Below are positions 47,615-61,300 of a stretch of 64,000 nucleotides of DNA, piece by piece (the first letter of the stretch is position 1; every line of letters starts with the position of its first letter). The notes under the pieces are model-generated. The model was not told the DNA's origin, did no database searches, and was given only the letters and a program-made list of their open reading frames with translations. Made by a program: the position numbers and the translations under genes. Origin of the DNA: Nemopilema nomurai (Eukaryota > Cnidaria > Scyphozoa > Rhizostomeae > Rhizostomatidae); the NCBI GenBank assembly GCA_003864495.1, contig ML133401.1:6670698-6734697 (forward strand). The letters are read 5' to 3'.

Positions 47615-50408
47615 TCAAGAGATGTAGTCTGTTAAACATTTGTAAGTAGCAATATCAAGTGCCTCCCTTATAGCCAGTATTGACATCAATTCTAAGGCAA
47701 TTTCTTCCAGTGAATTGTCAATGCAGAATTGTACAACTTGGTTCCATTTTGATTTGTTCATGTCATCTGATATCGTCTCTGCAAAAATAACATCTGTCAG
47801 TGTTTTGCTTTTTCCATCAATTGCCAAAAGACCATCATTATACACAAGCTGTAAGATTTCAGCAAGTACTTTCTTGTTTTTGGCACTTAATAATATGTTC
47901 ATGGCAGTTGGAAATGATATTAAGCCAGGTATTTGGTCTTCAATGTGGGCTGACATCAGAAACAATAGCAGCTTGGTTGATGGAAACTTCCTGCAGAGGT
48001 AGACATAATCATTCACGCCAAAGCTGTGGTCTTCTCCATATTGAATCAATTGGTGGATCTTTCCTGTTGAGAGCAGACAATAAGATGCCTGTCTGTGGGC
48101 ACCCAGGCTTTCAAAAATCTCTTTTGCTAGGTCAAGACTTCCACATTTACATGTTCCCTGACAATTGCAGTGCTCAAGCAACTGATTCCCTAATGGTAAT
48201 GAGTGAGTAAGGCATCTTTTACTTATCCAGTGTGATGCCAGCTGAACATTCCCATGTTTTAATGCACATTTAATGATTTCACAAGATAAACCTCCAGACA
48301 TCTTGTCTGTGATTTTAGCTGTTGACATCAATGCTTTGCAGAAAAGCAAAACTGGCGATACTGAGCTCTCATCTGTATCAACATCCTTAAACATCTTCAT
48401 GATCTCATATGACCTCAGGACCCCTTTTGGTGAATTTGCTGCATGTCTTGCAGCCTGGTCATACTCCTTTGAGCTCATCATTTCATTGAATATATCCATA
48501 TACTCTATTAGACTCTCTGCTTCTTGCTTTTTCCCAGGATCATCATCGTCTGTTATGCCCATAGCTGCATAGTTCTGGAATGCTAGCTGGTCAGGTGAAG
48601 CCTTTCTGTGGTCTTGAAGAGCTTTGCTAACTATTCCAGCAATTGTTGGTGGCTTTTCTAAGTTTTGATTTGTTTTTTGTAAGTCCTGAAAATAAATTAT
48701 TTAATAAGAATGATACGAAAAGATATTTTTATAATTTATCTCACCAGCATGGCAAACTATTGAACTTGACAACAAGCAAAAGAAAAAATTATTAGCTTCT
48801 ACATAAGCTGAAGAATTTTCTCCTCATGGCTTCTAACTGTTGAAAGGCATTCAGTTAAATTGTCTGACAATTCTAGCTAAAATTCACCAGTTGTATTTGG
48901 CTTTGTCTTTAAAAGCTAGAATTGATTTATCTCTAAGAAATATAAAGAAAACAGGTAAGTTTTTTAATCTAATCTAAGTCTTTTCTGGCCTGTTAAGCTG
49001 GGACCTATCAATAACAGAACAAATTTCAAGTTGGAAATTGGAGGTGTTTTTGGCATAGAGAGGGTCTGTGCATTAGAGGAAAGCCTGATTCATTTAAAGA
49101 ATTTTTATTACATGGAGGCATGGAATAACTTAGGACTACTTATGACCATTTCATGCAAGAAACAGATTTAATCTATCATTTGGCTATAAACGCAACACAA
49201 ATTGGCCTACACATTGAGGGCTGACATCTTTAAGGCTTACACACACTTACCAAAGTAATGCAAATAACATTTAATCTCAAATAAGAAATCTGTTCTTCCT
49301 CCAGCTCTCAACTACATTATTCAACCGTTTCCCTTCATAGCAACTGACTTTGTGGACATTAAGAATTGCCACTAGGGTCATACTATTGCAGGCTATAATA
49401 TTTTACATTTGGAAGAATGAAACAATTTTTCCCAAGTTTTTAAAAGGTGAGTACAAATACTCAAAATTTTACTAGCCAAAGATGTTTCGTGTTTAAGAAA
49501 AAAATTGCATCAAACTCAAACATTTCTTGAAAACAATGAGCTTTCACTCAACATACCTCTGATGCTGAACGCAAGTTATCATATCGTTCTCGTAGTCGGT
49601 TATTGTAAATGACCAAATGATGTTGAATGTTTTCTTTTTGCAAAAGCTGTTTTTTAAGATGATCAAGCCTTGATTTGCTTGCATATTGCAACCTCAGACT
49701 TTCTTTAAGCTTCTGAATCTTACTTTGAAGTTTGGAAGAAAATTGGAGCAGCTTTCCAATATCAGTGGCAGCAGAAATTGACATATTGTCAAGGACAGAA
49801 TGGCAATACTTGTCACTTGAACTTGGTTGTCTTCGGACAACGATCTTGCTAACACTGAAATTATCATCTTTCTTCATTTGCTCCAAGTTTTCTCCACCAG
49901 AAGGTGCATGTCCAGCCGTTTTAGTTCTTTTTATACGGTTTTTAATTAGAGCATTGTTCTTTTGCAACAAGGCAATTCGGGTTTCAAGCTCCTTCCTTCG
50001 GTTTTCCAGAAGTTTGAGGGATGCTGGGTCTGTTTTTGACTTTTTCAACTCGTCATGTATGGCATTAAATTGATAATGGCCTTGCGAAAGAGCTCCAATG
50101 AAATTTTCATATTCCGCACGAATTTCGGTGAGCAAGTTTTTGCTTGCAGCTTTTTGCTCGATGATTTTGTCAAAAACATCACTGCAGATGACAGTCCTTA
50201 GCTTTTGTCTATAAGCACGAGATTCTTCTTGCCTCCATTTATGCTCCAAGATTCTTTTAGGGCCAAATAAGTCGATGTTCTCAAGATTTTCAGACATGAA
50301 GATTTCCAGCGATCTTGCATTCTGCCTGTGCTTTCTCGTCAATAATTCTAGAGGAAGCTCCTCATCTGCACAACTAAGACTTTTTTCCATACCGAAACTC
50401 ATTATCAT
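47615..50408 (-). CDS. CLHC1: Clathrin heavy chain linker domain-containing protein 1
   Basis: Two exons on the minus strand: 50408-49557 (284 codons) and 48685-47615, joined in phase 0 across an 871-bp intron (donor gtatgt, acceptor ttttcag), giving about 640 residues. The N-terminal half is strongly charged and helical with heptad-like segments around residues 120-280, a coiled coil. The second exon contains a clathrin-heavy-chain-linker-like region, with YDQAARHAANSPKGVLRSYE matching the clathrin AAN-APKGILRT segment, followed by alpha-solenoid-like repeats. This combination is that of CLHC1 (human 586 residues), a poorly understood protein. The first ATG is followed by two more (Met-3, Met-7), so the precise start is uncertain by a few residues. 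It converges with DNAJC12; only 130 bp separate the stop codons. Confidence 0.88.
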
Positions 50409-51418
50409 TTGTTTCTTAATTTACTTATTTCTAGATTTACATAGTTTTGAGGAAATTTGATTGTTTTCAAATTAGCTTGCGAGTCAAAAGTTCGCAATAA
50501 ACTTGCTGCCCGTTGCCATAACTACAGCCTCGATATCCTTTTACGAACCGAAGGTCGCGGCTCTGTACTTCTGCAAGTTCTGAATATGGATTTGGAATTT
50601 TTGGACATTTCACTAAGGGACTCTTCAAATTTCTACCTAGTGGATTTTTGTTGGCAAATATGTGCATTTAGTAAGTTTTTGATAACATAAATGAATGGCG
50701 TCTAATTGTAGGAAAATGACTGTCAGGCATGAAGGATGGGGGCAACAGAGCCAGCGAATTGGGTTGGGATGAGGGTGGTTTCTAAGGTATACTTTGCAGG
50801 CCTTGTAGAATTGAATAGGAAGGGGTTTATAAGTGAAAAGAAAGGAAATCAAATATTTTGTTATTCATTTGGATGGATTGTAACAGAATCCCTAAAATGG
50901 GATGAGCCAAAACCTTTTCAAGCACAAAGCCAGCAACACAATACCCCCTCGTGATCCACAAAGGGAGTAGTGTTAAGCTGCCCTATAAAAACTCCATTGA
51001 TAATATTTATTTCTAAAAAGCAATATTTTAAGAAAGAATATCTTTCTCCATTGACATTCTTTTATTTCTGAAAAGCAGATCTCCATATTTGAAACTTCTC
51101 CATTTACACAAAAAGCTTCAAGAATCTTGCCTCTGATCTCCTCGCCGTTCGTCTCTTTTAGTTTTACTAAAATCCATTACAAACTTTTTTCGCAGACACC
51201 GAATTGCAACCGTCAGATACCAGTTCCCATTGCTTCCAGTAATTTCCTTGTAGTTAAAAAGCCTCTGCTCATCGCTCGGAAACAGTCGATTGAGATCTAC
51301 GTAATCATTTGCTTGAAGGTCCTCGGCATGCCAAAAGCAGGCATGGTTATTTTCATTACTTCTATCAATTAGGCTGAAGGAATGTAAAGTCGCAATTTAA
51401 CTCTTGTTTTTACTAGTA

Positions 51419-51505
51419 TGACAGTCAGTGATTATGATAATTATGATGAGGACTTTGCTGCAGATAGCTACTGGCACGAAGCTTTGACCCCAAGCATTAG
51501 ACAGG
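51419..51505 (+). CDS. Possible exon, acidic Tyr/Asp-rich peptide (weak)
   Basis: An ATG follows a pyrimidine tract ending in tactag, and the frame runs 29 codons to a cag/gttgaa donor-like site. The peptide is rich in Asp and Tyr (SDYDNYDEDFAADSYW). Nothing downstream was found that joins it convincingly, and the next gene has its own plausible ATG. It could be a chance frame. Confidence 0.2.
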
Positions 51506-53637
51506 TTGAAATAATAAAGCACGTTGGTTTGGCTGACAAAAGATCAAGCCGTTAGTCTGAGTATTTTCCTTCGAAGATTCTCTACCAACCAAAATAAGTC
51601 CTTTGTTACAAATCCACCACTGTGGACTTCACCTGTAGAGGGAATGACCAATAGGTCTTTAGGGCGTTGTAGTCTATGCGCATAAAAGAACGAATTGGCT
51701 GGATCAAATATCAGGCAGTAGAGACAAGTTTTTCGAATGGCTAATTCAAATTTTCAAAGAAGAGGCGCTACATCAATCTTTTTGCTTCATTCTGCCTATA
51801 ATAACAGTGATAGCAGCAAATAAGATTCAAAAATGAAAATTAACCAGAGCCGAACAGATTGGTTTTGTTTCAATTCTTTCGTTTAGCATTCTTTTCCTGG
51901 TAGGAAACAACGCAACAGATACAACGATGATGTTCCGCGTTTATTAGGCATGCGCAGAGGTACTATCAGTTTCGAGGAAGGCCATGCAGAAGGTGCGGGT
52001 GTGACATAAAAGTGTCAGCAAAGTTTGTCGTACGGTGAGACCTTTTGTATTTTTTAATTTAAGACACTCCATTTAAGCGTGGTCCTTTCATGAGAGTCAT
52101 TTGTCGACAAAATATTGTTCACAGATTAGTTTTGTTGTGTGGGAAGTAATACCTGAGACGCAGTAGGTAGGTAGGCCAAGTTAGGTGGGTACATGGTCAT
52201 GGAACAAACGAGTTGCCAGTTGGGATCCTGATTAATTATATATATTATTAGTTTTATATTATTAAGTATCAAATTTGTAAAAACTTCACGTCAAGCCTAG
52301 AATTTTTAGCCCAGAGTCCCTGAAATTGACAGAATGGTGTTTGCTCAATAGAAACTCTCAATTGTATGAATTGGATTTGATTCTGGAATGGGACACATGG
52401 GGCCACACAAATTGTTGCTGATTGCAAATGGATTGACCCTGAAAATGATGTTATAATCATCAGAATTTTAAGAGGATGTCTAATTACTGATTGCTAGCTT
52501 AATACTGTAGCCTCAAATGATCACAACAAGTATCATGGCTTCAAAGACAAAGTTTGGTCACTTGTAATGGAATTACGCATCAGTTTTTTGGGCAACTTTT
52601 ACTTAGTTCTTTCATGATTTTCATTTGTCTTTTAGTTTTTTTCGTTTTTAAAATGAGGCAAAGAAATAGCTATCATGAAAAGTTGTCAGATATCCTAAAG
52701 GAAGGAGCAGCCCTTTGACCGACTTACAAAAAGACTGAACCTGTAAATGACCACTAGTTGCGATATAAATGACCCACTATGGCCCATAAAAGTACCTCAC
52801 ATTTGCCTACATCCCCCAAAGCCCCCCAAACTTTCAAAATACTTCATACACACCTGTTTGATATTACTTAGAGTGTGCAACAGGGGCTTTGCCAATGGCT
52901 TTACTATTTTCTCATTTGAGATCTTACCAAAGTTTGCCGAAATGTCTTTTTGGTGGTGATACATGCCTATTTTCAAAATGATAGTCCAAAATAAAATGAA
53001 AAATTGTGAGCAAGTTAAGAAATGGGCTTTATGCTTACAAACTAGCTTTGTATATGTATCTTTGCCTATTGCCTATTTCTTTTTTATTGTCTTTGGAAGC
53101 TTTTTACATAAAATTTTATTCAGCAAGTCAAATTTTTGGCTCTTAGTCTCTACTTTAGGTCTTTAGAAAGGTATGTAATTTGAATGTTCTCTCTGAAGGT
53201 AGCCCAAGAGCTTTGTATCTTTTTGTGTACTTCTTTTTATGGTGGTATCTTTTTTATGCAAAAAAACCCCCTTTTCTCTTGCTTGTTCTCTATTGATTTT
53301 TTATTGTTCCAGAGTTGCCTAGTTGTTGAATTTGAATAAATACTTTAACTTGGATATCAAACTAACAAGGCCATTTCTCCCGCATATTACATTTCATGCT
53401 AGATGACACTACAAACACATGAGTGCTTTGATTGAATGATTTTGCCGAAATCAGAGATCTCACCTGATATCTAATCTATCCGAAAAAGAATTTGATAAAG
53501 AAGCAAATCAGAGCAAAAATTCTAGCTATGTCCAGCCTGAAAATCATATATTGCGTCAGACAATCAGAGTGACTCAGTTTTGCCCAGAAAATTTACCTTC
53601 AAAATTTTACATAAAACCTTTATTGGAGATTAGGCTC

Positions 53638-53863
53638 TTGAAACGAGAAGCTAAATGCAAGTGTTCAAACCATTAGTGCGGAATACGTGGGACTTGAAAC
53701 GAGAAGCTAAATGCAAGTGTTCAAACCATTAGTGCGGAATACATGGGACTTGAAACGAGAAGCTAAATGCAAGTGTTCAAACCATTAGTGCGGAATACGT
53801 GGGACTTGAAACGAAAAGCTAAATGCAAGTGTTCAAACCATTAGTGCGGAATACGTGGGACTT
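53638..53863. repeat. Four tandem copies of a 56-bp unit
   Basis: Four nearly identical copies, each containing aaacgagaagctaaatgc then gtgttcaaaccattagtg. Consecutive copies start at 53641, 53697, 53753 and 53809, so the period is exactly 56. Differences are single bases (acgtggg or acatggg; gagaag or gaaaag). No spacers, so it is not a CRISPR-like array. Confidence 0.95.
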
Positions 53864-55267
53864 GGAGCCGGAGCCCCTCTTGCAGGGATTTCAATCCATT
53901 TCACTTTAAGGGCTGGATTTTAAAGGACCATGATTTTACAATGAGAGTCTAACTTTTTTATCTTAAATAGAATGCAAAAGCAGACTAAAATCAACAAAAC
54001 GATAAAGAAATTTAGATTTCTTCCATCAGTTGTTAAAAAAAATTATTGTTATTCTCACTTTTCAAATTGCTTCAAAAAAGGAAAAACTAGCAGTGAAATT
54101 GCATTATTTTTTAGAAAACCTCAAAACGGGACAGATTTTTTGACAATTTACCCCCTTGCTCATTTAATTTTGATTCCATCCTGAAGACTTCACACAAAAC
54201 TCACATCATCCCCCTTGCAGCTTTTTGGTGCTAAAGATCATTCCAAGGAAAGCAAAATAATGTCAGTACACTTTTGCAGTCTATTTGAAGGGAAGTCAAA
54301 AGATGTTATTCATCATTGACCAAATCAGATGACTTTGGATCAAACAGTATTAGATCCCTTTGAAAACAAATCTGGATTAGTTTGCGTGCAGCTTTTGAAT
54401 CTGAGGAAAACCTCAAAAACTTTGCAAGAATGATAAAGAATTGGGATTGGAATTTTGTTATTTTGTTTTGGATGTTTGTCACAGTAATGAATTTTTCTAA
54501 TATTCTAGTGCTCTGAGAGAGAAAGTTAAGCTTGTTATGAAGTTTTTTTTGATAGAAAAAAGGCTTTTCCAACTTCTTTAAGTTTTTGAAGGGCGTGTCT
54601 ATGAACATTTTTCCAGCCCCCTTTTCTTTCTTTAATGGCCCTCCCAAAACTCAAATGCTGGATCCGCCCCTGAATACCAGCTCTTGTAAAAAGTGCCATT
54701 TGGTGTTCCACAAGGGCCAATCTAGAGCCCCTTCTCTTTGGCCTGATGACAACATCCATATCCCATTCACAGATGCTGCCATTAAACTATATGTATATGA
54801 TATTGTATTTCATTGTACAGGGAGGAATCGAAATGAAATAGAATATTTACTTAATAGTGAACTGCAAAAGGTTGCAAACTGATATAACTTTGTTTATTGA
54901 ACTGATGTAACTTGCTTATTAACTTGGAAAAAGCAAAGCTAGGGCTTCTTATTGTAGTTGAGTTCAATGGAAATTAAAATTTGTTGTGATGATTATCATT
55001 ATTTTGACTTTAATGGCAAGGGTAGACTGATCGTGGTAGACTAATTATAATGAGCTCAATGAGCGTTCCTTGCTTGTTTAATCAGAGCTATCACGACTAT
55101 ACAAGCAAATTCTGCAGATTCTGCGAGGAGCTAGGCTCTTATTACTCTCTCTGAGTAGCATGACCAAAAGAGGCCTTTATTTCTAAAATAATGATGACTT
55201 GCCTTTGTTATCATCACTTCATTTCGGTGCTTTTTGTTGCATTTATTTTCAATTGCTCATAATCTCA

Positions 55268-55289
55268 TATATATATATATATATATTTG
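55268..55289. repeat. (TA)n microsatellite
   Basis: About ten TA units just upstream of the start codon of the membrane-protein gene. A second short TA tract occurs at 62691-62710 in its last intron. Confidence 0.9.
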
Positions 55290-55356
55290 ACTGTCTCTGT
55301 TATATTAATTGCTTCTTTCTTGTTAGATAGTGGCAAGGACATAACGTTATTAGAAA

Positions 55357-58300
55357 ATGGCTGATGACAATTTGAGACCTGCCCAGCGTTACGTGTCCAT
55401 TTTGGGATTTCAGGTTAGGTTTTTCTACCTTCAAAACTTGAATTCAGAACATTGAGAAATCAAGCATTTAATCAACATGTTCTACTTCTGACATACCGTT
55501 GATAATTGTTGGTAAATGTTGCTATCTCATGAAGTCACAATGTTTGGCCTACAAATGGAAAACTTTAAAGTTTGATTTTTTTTATAGTTCCGGAAGCTGT
55601 CAGAGCTGGAGCCTTTTGAAGTTGCATATTTGGCACTAGGCTTGATCAGCTGTATTGCATCCATGGGGATGACCATTGAGCGTTTAGCTGTTACAAGGAA
55701 GGACAGTAACGATTTTGTCTTTGCCTGCCTTCTTTTCATTAACATCTGTGAGTTGCCTACACTAACATTCAATTATTGTTCTTTCAGTCTTTGTCATACG
55801 AGGCGTGCGATTGCACGTGAAAACAAAGAATTTGTCACATATCATTTTTTTTAAATTGCTCATGTTTCGAAGATTTTTAAAACAGCGGTAAAGCAAAGTC
55901 GCCAAAGGCATCTCCAAGGTGTTGTTAGGGGCGCGTTTCAGACTGGATGCTGTGATAACATTTTATAACTCAGCGTGATGTTGCGCATTCGATTTTGTGA
56001 TAACCCGTTCAGATAAAAAGCTTTTTCAGGCGAGGTGATCAAGCGAAAAAGGGAATCAAAAGAAAATCAAAAGTTTAGATTATTCGCTTTTTATGAATAT
56101 TCGCTGAGATATCCGCTACGTCAACGACTGTACTGTCGCCAGTAACACTGAACGGAAACTTCTCAACAGATAGTAGGGTCTACTGGTAATAGAGTTTTTT
56201 CCAATTCAGATTGCTTTAAGTGGTTACAAAATATTCCTTCTTTCCTTCCCATAAAAGTTATTAACTAATTGAAACTAACGTCTTTAATTCAAGAACCAGA
56301 CCAGTTTATCCTTTATTTTGGCTTCCGTTCAGTTTATAACAAAATAAAGCAGCAACCAGTTCTTGACAACAGGGGATGAGAAACAACCAATAAAAAGCGC
56401 GCGCAAGGTAATCAAATAACGCTCGCGGCCTATTTTCATATTCAAAGACTGCTCCTTGTCCATGGCTGGGAGCTTTTATTGTTGCAGTAATAAAACCAAC
56501 AAAAATGCAGCTTTTGTTTTTACCATTACAAAACTATGCGCAAAGCATCAAGAAGCTATTTACACAACAGTGACAAGAAAAATGTTTTTTAAATTATATC
56601 TTAATAAAAGAACAATCCGTCTGGTTTTCATACTGGTCTGGGGTCATATATGTCTATTAAAAGGTGTTTTCTCTTCTATTTCAGTGTTTATTTTGTATTA
56701 TGTCCTTCATGGAGTTCTGATGGAGAGGCCTTTTGAGATACTGGTATCCATGGTAACTGTGATCATTGTTCTTTGCTACTGCATTGTGGACTACGTCACA
56801 AATGTGGAACGGAGAACGTCCTTGAAGCTGGTATGTATTCACTTAAGATCAAGCAATGTTTACTTCGTTGCACCAAGCCTGTACGGAGAAAAACTTTTTG
56901 CACCGAATAATCCGGTGCACAGTCTTACAGCATATCTCTTTGGCTCACAGTTTGATGTAAAATAACAATTATTTCGTTTCCTTTGTGGCCACTATTATTT
57001 AAAGTCATCTAAAATTATAACCCAAATATGCAAAACTTCTCAGTTTCGATTTGTTAACAGTTACACAAGTTTAAATCAAGAGTTCCCAGTCATCATTTGG
57101 TTTCACTATAACAGGAGTTTCTTTTGGACAAACTTGCAATCAAAATTTTTCAAGTTGATTATTCGAAAAAAGTGCATTTTTGCTCTCTGAAAATGTATTT
57201 GTTTTAAGAGCTTGCAGTTAAACAGTTTGATAAAAAAATGCCGTTTGTGTGTTAGTGCCGTTTTATATCTGCTGTGTTAATACCTTTGCTGTTCGCTACA
57301 TTGTGCGTGCACATGCTACGATGCTGCATATCTGATGAAAGTACCTGTCGCACAACATAAACAGGTATTTTCAGCATCTGGTACACCGAAAACTAACATG
57401 TAGGGAGATTCTTGCTACACTTGCACGCAAACTAGCTACATGCTGCTAGCCACATCTTTTGAAAGAAAAGATTCAAAATGACTTTGCTTTTTAGAGGTAA
57501 GGTGCTTAAAGACCAACAGCGCATTCTTCGTCTACTTTTAATTGCAATTTTCGGTAGACTGAAATTCGTCTACCTGATTTTACAGATAAGAGCGATGCAT
57601 TCATGGCTTTCTAAATTATCTTGACCAAGCATAAATATCGGTGTCAACAGCCCTTGCTTAGTCTGCCTGAAGTTTCAGACTTTCGAGCAGCATTAGAGTT
57701 TCAATCTAAAGGACACAATTTGTTAACAAACATTAATTAGTAGCGAATTTCTAAAAAATCTGCTGGACTGACAATCATCTACTAGCATTTGCACCCTCTT
57801 AGTTATCAAGTGCTCACCGGAAAGCATGTTTATATTTAAAAGCAGTCTGATGACAGGAGGATTGGGATACGAAGAAACCCTTTAGCAGCAAATTTCCAAA
57901 ACTTTCTAAGAGATCTCCTCGATGTCTCAGGAGCTCTGCCAAATTGGTAATTGTTATTTTTTATCATTATTTTTGAATAAATATTACAAAAAGTGTGATA
58001 AGTATTAAAAAAGGTGTTGAATTCGTTACCTTTTAGGTCCGGCTGATTGTCATCTGCGTCCTGGGTCCCATAGACCTAGTCATTGCGGGAGTGGTAGCAT
58101 GGAGATTCTTTGAAGGGCCTGGGAATGTGATATTCAGACTTGTAGGAGGAAACATGCAGTTGCAACGTATGTCTATCATGATGAAGCACAGTTTATCTCG
58201 AATTATGTAGTCCTACCCCTTTAACTTTACTCTCAGCACTAATCTCGACTCTCAGTTCAAAACTGTCAAAAAGTCTTTTTTGCTCTGAAGTGCCTCTAAA

Positions 58301-61300
58301 GCCAACGCTTTCATATCGTAGTGATATAGTACAAATTGCTTGATACTAGTTTTTGTCAGAAATTATATGTGAGACAGTTACAAATTGAATCGTTTCTGGG
58401 ATAAAAGTTGTGCGGTTTGTGGAACATCATTGTTTTCTTATCTTCATATCGAAACCAATTGATTTTTCTCCTATTTCTTTCTCACTTTTAGCCATTACAA
58501 CAAACTCAACCATAATTTTCATCTAAGTTTTTATTCTTGTTTTTCTCCTCATCCATCTCGATTCCTATTTGCTACCAACTAGTTGTAAATTTTCCCTTTC
58601 TTCTTACCTCTCAACATCCTCTCTCTTTTAAACCTCTTGCCCCTTTTTTCAAGCCAATTTCAATTACATATTTTTCTTTTCTTGTCGGGTCTACTTTTCC
58701 ATCCTTCCTTTCCTCACCGTCCATCTTTTCACTCAAAGATCTTTGCTGACTCTATACCCAAAATCATCCTTTTTCATCATTCATATATTTCAGCATAGTA
58801 TATTCCCAGTATTACGAGTTTTGATGCCTGATTTCAGATATGTGCAAGATCTATTATGCGTTCACGGCTTTCATGGGGTTTGGACTGCAGATTGTGGTAC
58901 GTAATACTGTACCCCTTACAACTATTATAATTTCTTTTTGATAATGGAGAAAATTGCAATAAAATGATACCAGGCCAAAATTTCTATAATTTATCAAAAT
59001 AAGTTGAAGGTGAAAAACCACAGTCATGTTTATGCGTTCTTCGTTTGAAGATTTGAATGTGATTATAAGAGGATTTTAAGCGCCCACTCAAAGTGTCAGA
59101 AGAGAAGCGCTTTTCTATTCTAAAGCTATAAAGCAATTTATATTTTCAATACTTCGAACTAGCACGGGACATCTGTGTCAAAATTTTTGAATACTTAGAG
59201 TTTTTTTGTCCGTTGGAGAAGTTTGTACATAGTCCAAGTGCATCCCACGAGAATGCAAGCAGGCAAGCTAAATTCGAATAATAATAAAACTTTGGCCTAA
59301 CCGACACCAAATAGGAAGGCACTAGCGTCACCGCGCCGCAGAGCCCATTTCGAAAGGATTCTTCGTTGTCCATCTGCTAGGTAATGATAATTAGGTAATG
59401 ATTGCTGTGCAGAATGCAGAGTGTCTTTCATATTCATTCTGTTGAATATGAATCGTTTTTATATTAACAGCTGATACTTCTTGTGTTGCTGTGTGTATCA
59501 CCAGAGGGCTCTAAATTGGCATTGAGTGAGAAAATCATCATCGGAGTTGGAGTTCCAATGAGCTTCGTCAATGTTGTTGTCGGTCGTCTTGGTGTACGTA
59601 TATCACTTTACCTGCTTACTCGAGCCTTAATCTTAACCAGCGGTCACTTTATCTGTTTGCCCGAGCCCAAACCCTAACGGTAACCCTATCTCCTTACCCA
59701 AACCCCAGCCCCTAATCGTAACCAATGGTGATGTCATCTGCACAAAATCACTCTAACCCTACCAGTAATCATTTTACCTGCCTTTTTCATCTGCCTCTTC
59801 CGCCCGCCGACATTGGCCCAGGTTGAGGCTGCTTCCTACTTCACTGATTAAAGGTGATTCAGTTTCATCTATCGGTATAATTTGAATTTCACGAAATCTT
59901 TTATGATCCACCCTTAATGTTTTACTTCTAGGCTCGTTTGGAAAACGTGATCGTGACATACTTCTTTGTGGGATTCTGCCTTGGGCAGTCTGCGTACATC
60001 ATTTACTTGTTTGACAGGGTATGCTTCTTATAATTGGTGACCTTTCTCTCGTCTTGTTTTGAAGCATACGGCCGACTGAAAAAGTGATGAAGTTGTTAGC
60101 ATTCTTTGTTCAAGTTCCTCAGTTTTTATTCTAGAAGAGCACTTTGACAAGCCAATAGCTTTGCAAATCTGCCTGCTTATAGATTCGGACATTGAAAAGA
60201 AATGGCTACTGTTGTTCTGGCTTTGCCCTTGATGCTCACAACAAACCCTGGATATTTCATAGGGATATGTCCCAGTTTTTAGCTACTTTTGAAATTTAAT
60301 GGCCACATTATAACAGATGTGGTTTAGCAACATCGATAAAAAATTAGAAAATGCAAAAGAGTTCTAATGATAGCTGCCGCGTTTTGAAAGCTTTTTTTAT
60401 AAAATCGTCACATCACTCTACATTTCATTACATAACATATTATTACATTACGTTACATTACGTTTCGTTACGTAACATTACATTGCGGTTACATTACAAT
60501 ACATAAAATAACATGAAATGGCATTACGTTACATTACATTAAAATTACACCGCAGGTCTATTTTAAATCACTTCAGAGCCATGTAATCAAATGGGTCGGT
60601 ACTGGCTTGCATGAACATATCACCTGTTTTTCCACAGTTTGGTGACCAACTGGAGAAGGCAGACGAGAGCTACGAGAAGATCCTGTACGGTGCCATTATT
60701 GCCGCAGGTTGGTACCGGAAGTTGGAGCATACAGACCTCCCCGCATGCCGTTGCCATTCTAATTTCACTATGTGACCAGTTGCATATTCCGTTGAGTTTG
60801 AGTCAGCTTTTAATTGAATCGCTCTGTGCTTTTTCTTTCTCCGACAATCATGTTACGAGCTTGAAGATAATAGTGCACCTTGATTTACCCGTTTCTTGTT
60901 ATTTTTTCACTTATTTCTGTTTCTTTGTCACCCGCTTACTTGTCTAATCTTTCTATATTCTCTCCAGTCATCAAGCCCCTGAATCTATTGAGTAAATTGG
61001 GAATGTAACGGCACCCTTATTGTATAGAAGACCGACCGTATCGTGATAAATTCACATTGTTCCAAGGCTAAAGTTTGTTCGCAGTCGACTTCGTGTTGTC
61101 TTCCATCAAACTGTCCATCAGCGTCCGAATAACTGTGATGGGTATTTGTTGTTGGCTCGCTCCTTCAAAGCCACTGTAGTGCGGTCATATTTTTGTAGCT
61201 GTGGTTGGTCTCTTGGTGCAGATTGCGCTGATTGCCCTTTGCATTTTGGTGCTGAGGAATTTCGGAAAAGGACTCAAGGGGAAGCGTAAGTCTCGTTCTC

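Larger units (their letters stand above)
50409..55356. other. Intergenic region with few features
   Basis: No gene is firmly supported. It contains a possible exon at 51419-51505, the four-copy 56-bp repeat at 53638-53863, and AT-rich sequence. The 5' UTR and promoter of the membrane-protein gene at 55357 are expected at its right end, and a non-coding first exon further left (for example around 51900-52000, which is less AT-rich) is possible but unproven. Confidence 0.5.

Noticed and set aside
53638..53863. CRISPR-like array
   Set aside because: Repeats are directly adjacent without spacers, only four units, in an animal genome.
54306..54882. Frames of 70-113 codons on both strands near 54.5 kb
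   Set aside because: No family resemblance, no splice context, AT-rich composition; likely chance or remnant of an old repeat.
56456..56965. 169-codon frame overlapping exon 3 of the membrane-protein gene
   Set aside because: Only 56685-56830 is supported by phase and flanking exons; the rest is read-through into introns.
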